The notes under the pieces were generated by a model. That model had not been told where the DNA came from. It saw nothing but the letters and a program-made list of their open reading frames with translations, and searched no databases. Below are positions 63,851-64,000 of a stretch of DNA of 64,000 nt, one piece after another. The number at the start of each line of letters is the position of its first letter. Position 1 is the stretch's first letter. Both the position numbers and the translations under genes were made by a program. This stretch comes from Lampris incognitus (lineage: Eukaryota > Chordata > Actinopteri > Lampriformes > Lampridae): positions 53,951,898 to 54,015,897 of the forward strand of contig NC_079219.1 of assembly GCF_029633865.1 (NCBI RefSeq). The letters run 5' to 3'.

Positions 63851-64000
63851 TTTCTCTTCTTTGTTGACATAACTGCAAAATGCCTGTCACAGAACGCACA
63901 ACAGAGACTTTGCCAAAAGGAGTCAAAGGCACAAGTATTGTTTACACAAAGAAGGGTTTTGCCGACTTTAACAGGCTGTTTCGCCATGTAGTGGACATTT
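63851..64000. other. No gene recognised
   Basis: The end of the window, with a short open stretch ('atgcctgtcacagaacgcac' onward, 63881) running off the edge. It could be coding, but it is too short to judge. Confidence 0.25.

Overview
The window reads as teleost fish nuclear DNA. Only one host gene is clearly recognisable: an intron-free coding exon for an RBM12B-type five-RRM RNA-binding protein (47394-49319, + strand). Almost everything else is transposable-element sequence, with element types typical of ray-finned fish: L2/CR1 and L1-Tx1 LINEs, RTE-type LINEs, Penelope-like elements with GIY-YIG remnants, Ty3/Gypsy and BEL/Pao LTR elements, Tc1, hAT and Harbinger-type DNA elements, and tRNA-derived SINEs. 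No bacterial-type operons, rRNA genes, functional tRNA genes or CRISPR arrays were seen. The species cannot be determined from sequence alone.

Layout. 1-14310: a SINE fragment, then a decayed Ty3/Gypsy element whose 5' LTR is cut in two by a 9.3 kb block. That block holds an L2-like LINE, an RTE fragment, a SINE fragment, an L1-Tx1 LINE and several small inverted-repeat elements. 14470-16000: Penelope-like pieces, one folded back on itself, and a SINE. 16000-20560: mostly unique sequence with a CpG-rich, promoter-like stretch at about 19350-20560. 20576-21497: a complete 374-bp miniature LTR retrotransposon (TRIM) with a tRNA-like module in each 135-bp LTR, then a SINE with a perfect target-site duplication. 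22510-25022: a Penelope copy split by a 2.2 kb DNA element. 25023-32740: a decayed BEL/Pao element and a fragment of a second one. 33490-34775: Penelope pieces, an RTE tail and an inverted TRIM dimer.

35690-50340: the RBM12B locus. A CpG-rich candidate promoter and first exon (37400-37615) lie about 9.8 kb upstream of the coding exon. The presumed intron carries a palindromic 145-bp satellite, several MITEs, a Penelope copy and a 1.3 kb RTE insertion. 50340-58190: a 19-bp perfect hairpin, two copies of one LINE family, a Tc1 split by a Penelope copy that itself contains a SINE, and a 1.6 kb Tc1 inside a LINE. 59593-60172: a hAT MITE nearly identical to the one at 36429. 60180-61123: a CpG-rich segment ending in a plausible first coding exon of an unidentified gene. 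61480-64000: a LINE 3' end, a diverged tandem repeat and a SINE.

The most interesting signals are: (a) two related TRIM-type elements with a hairpin plus tRNA-like pol III module inside the LTR and 4-bp target duplications, one of them an inverted dimer; (b) hammerhead-ribozyme-like cores in the repeated ends of the Penelope copies; (c) the palindromic satellite in the RBM12B intron. All alignments and folds were done by eye.
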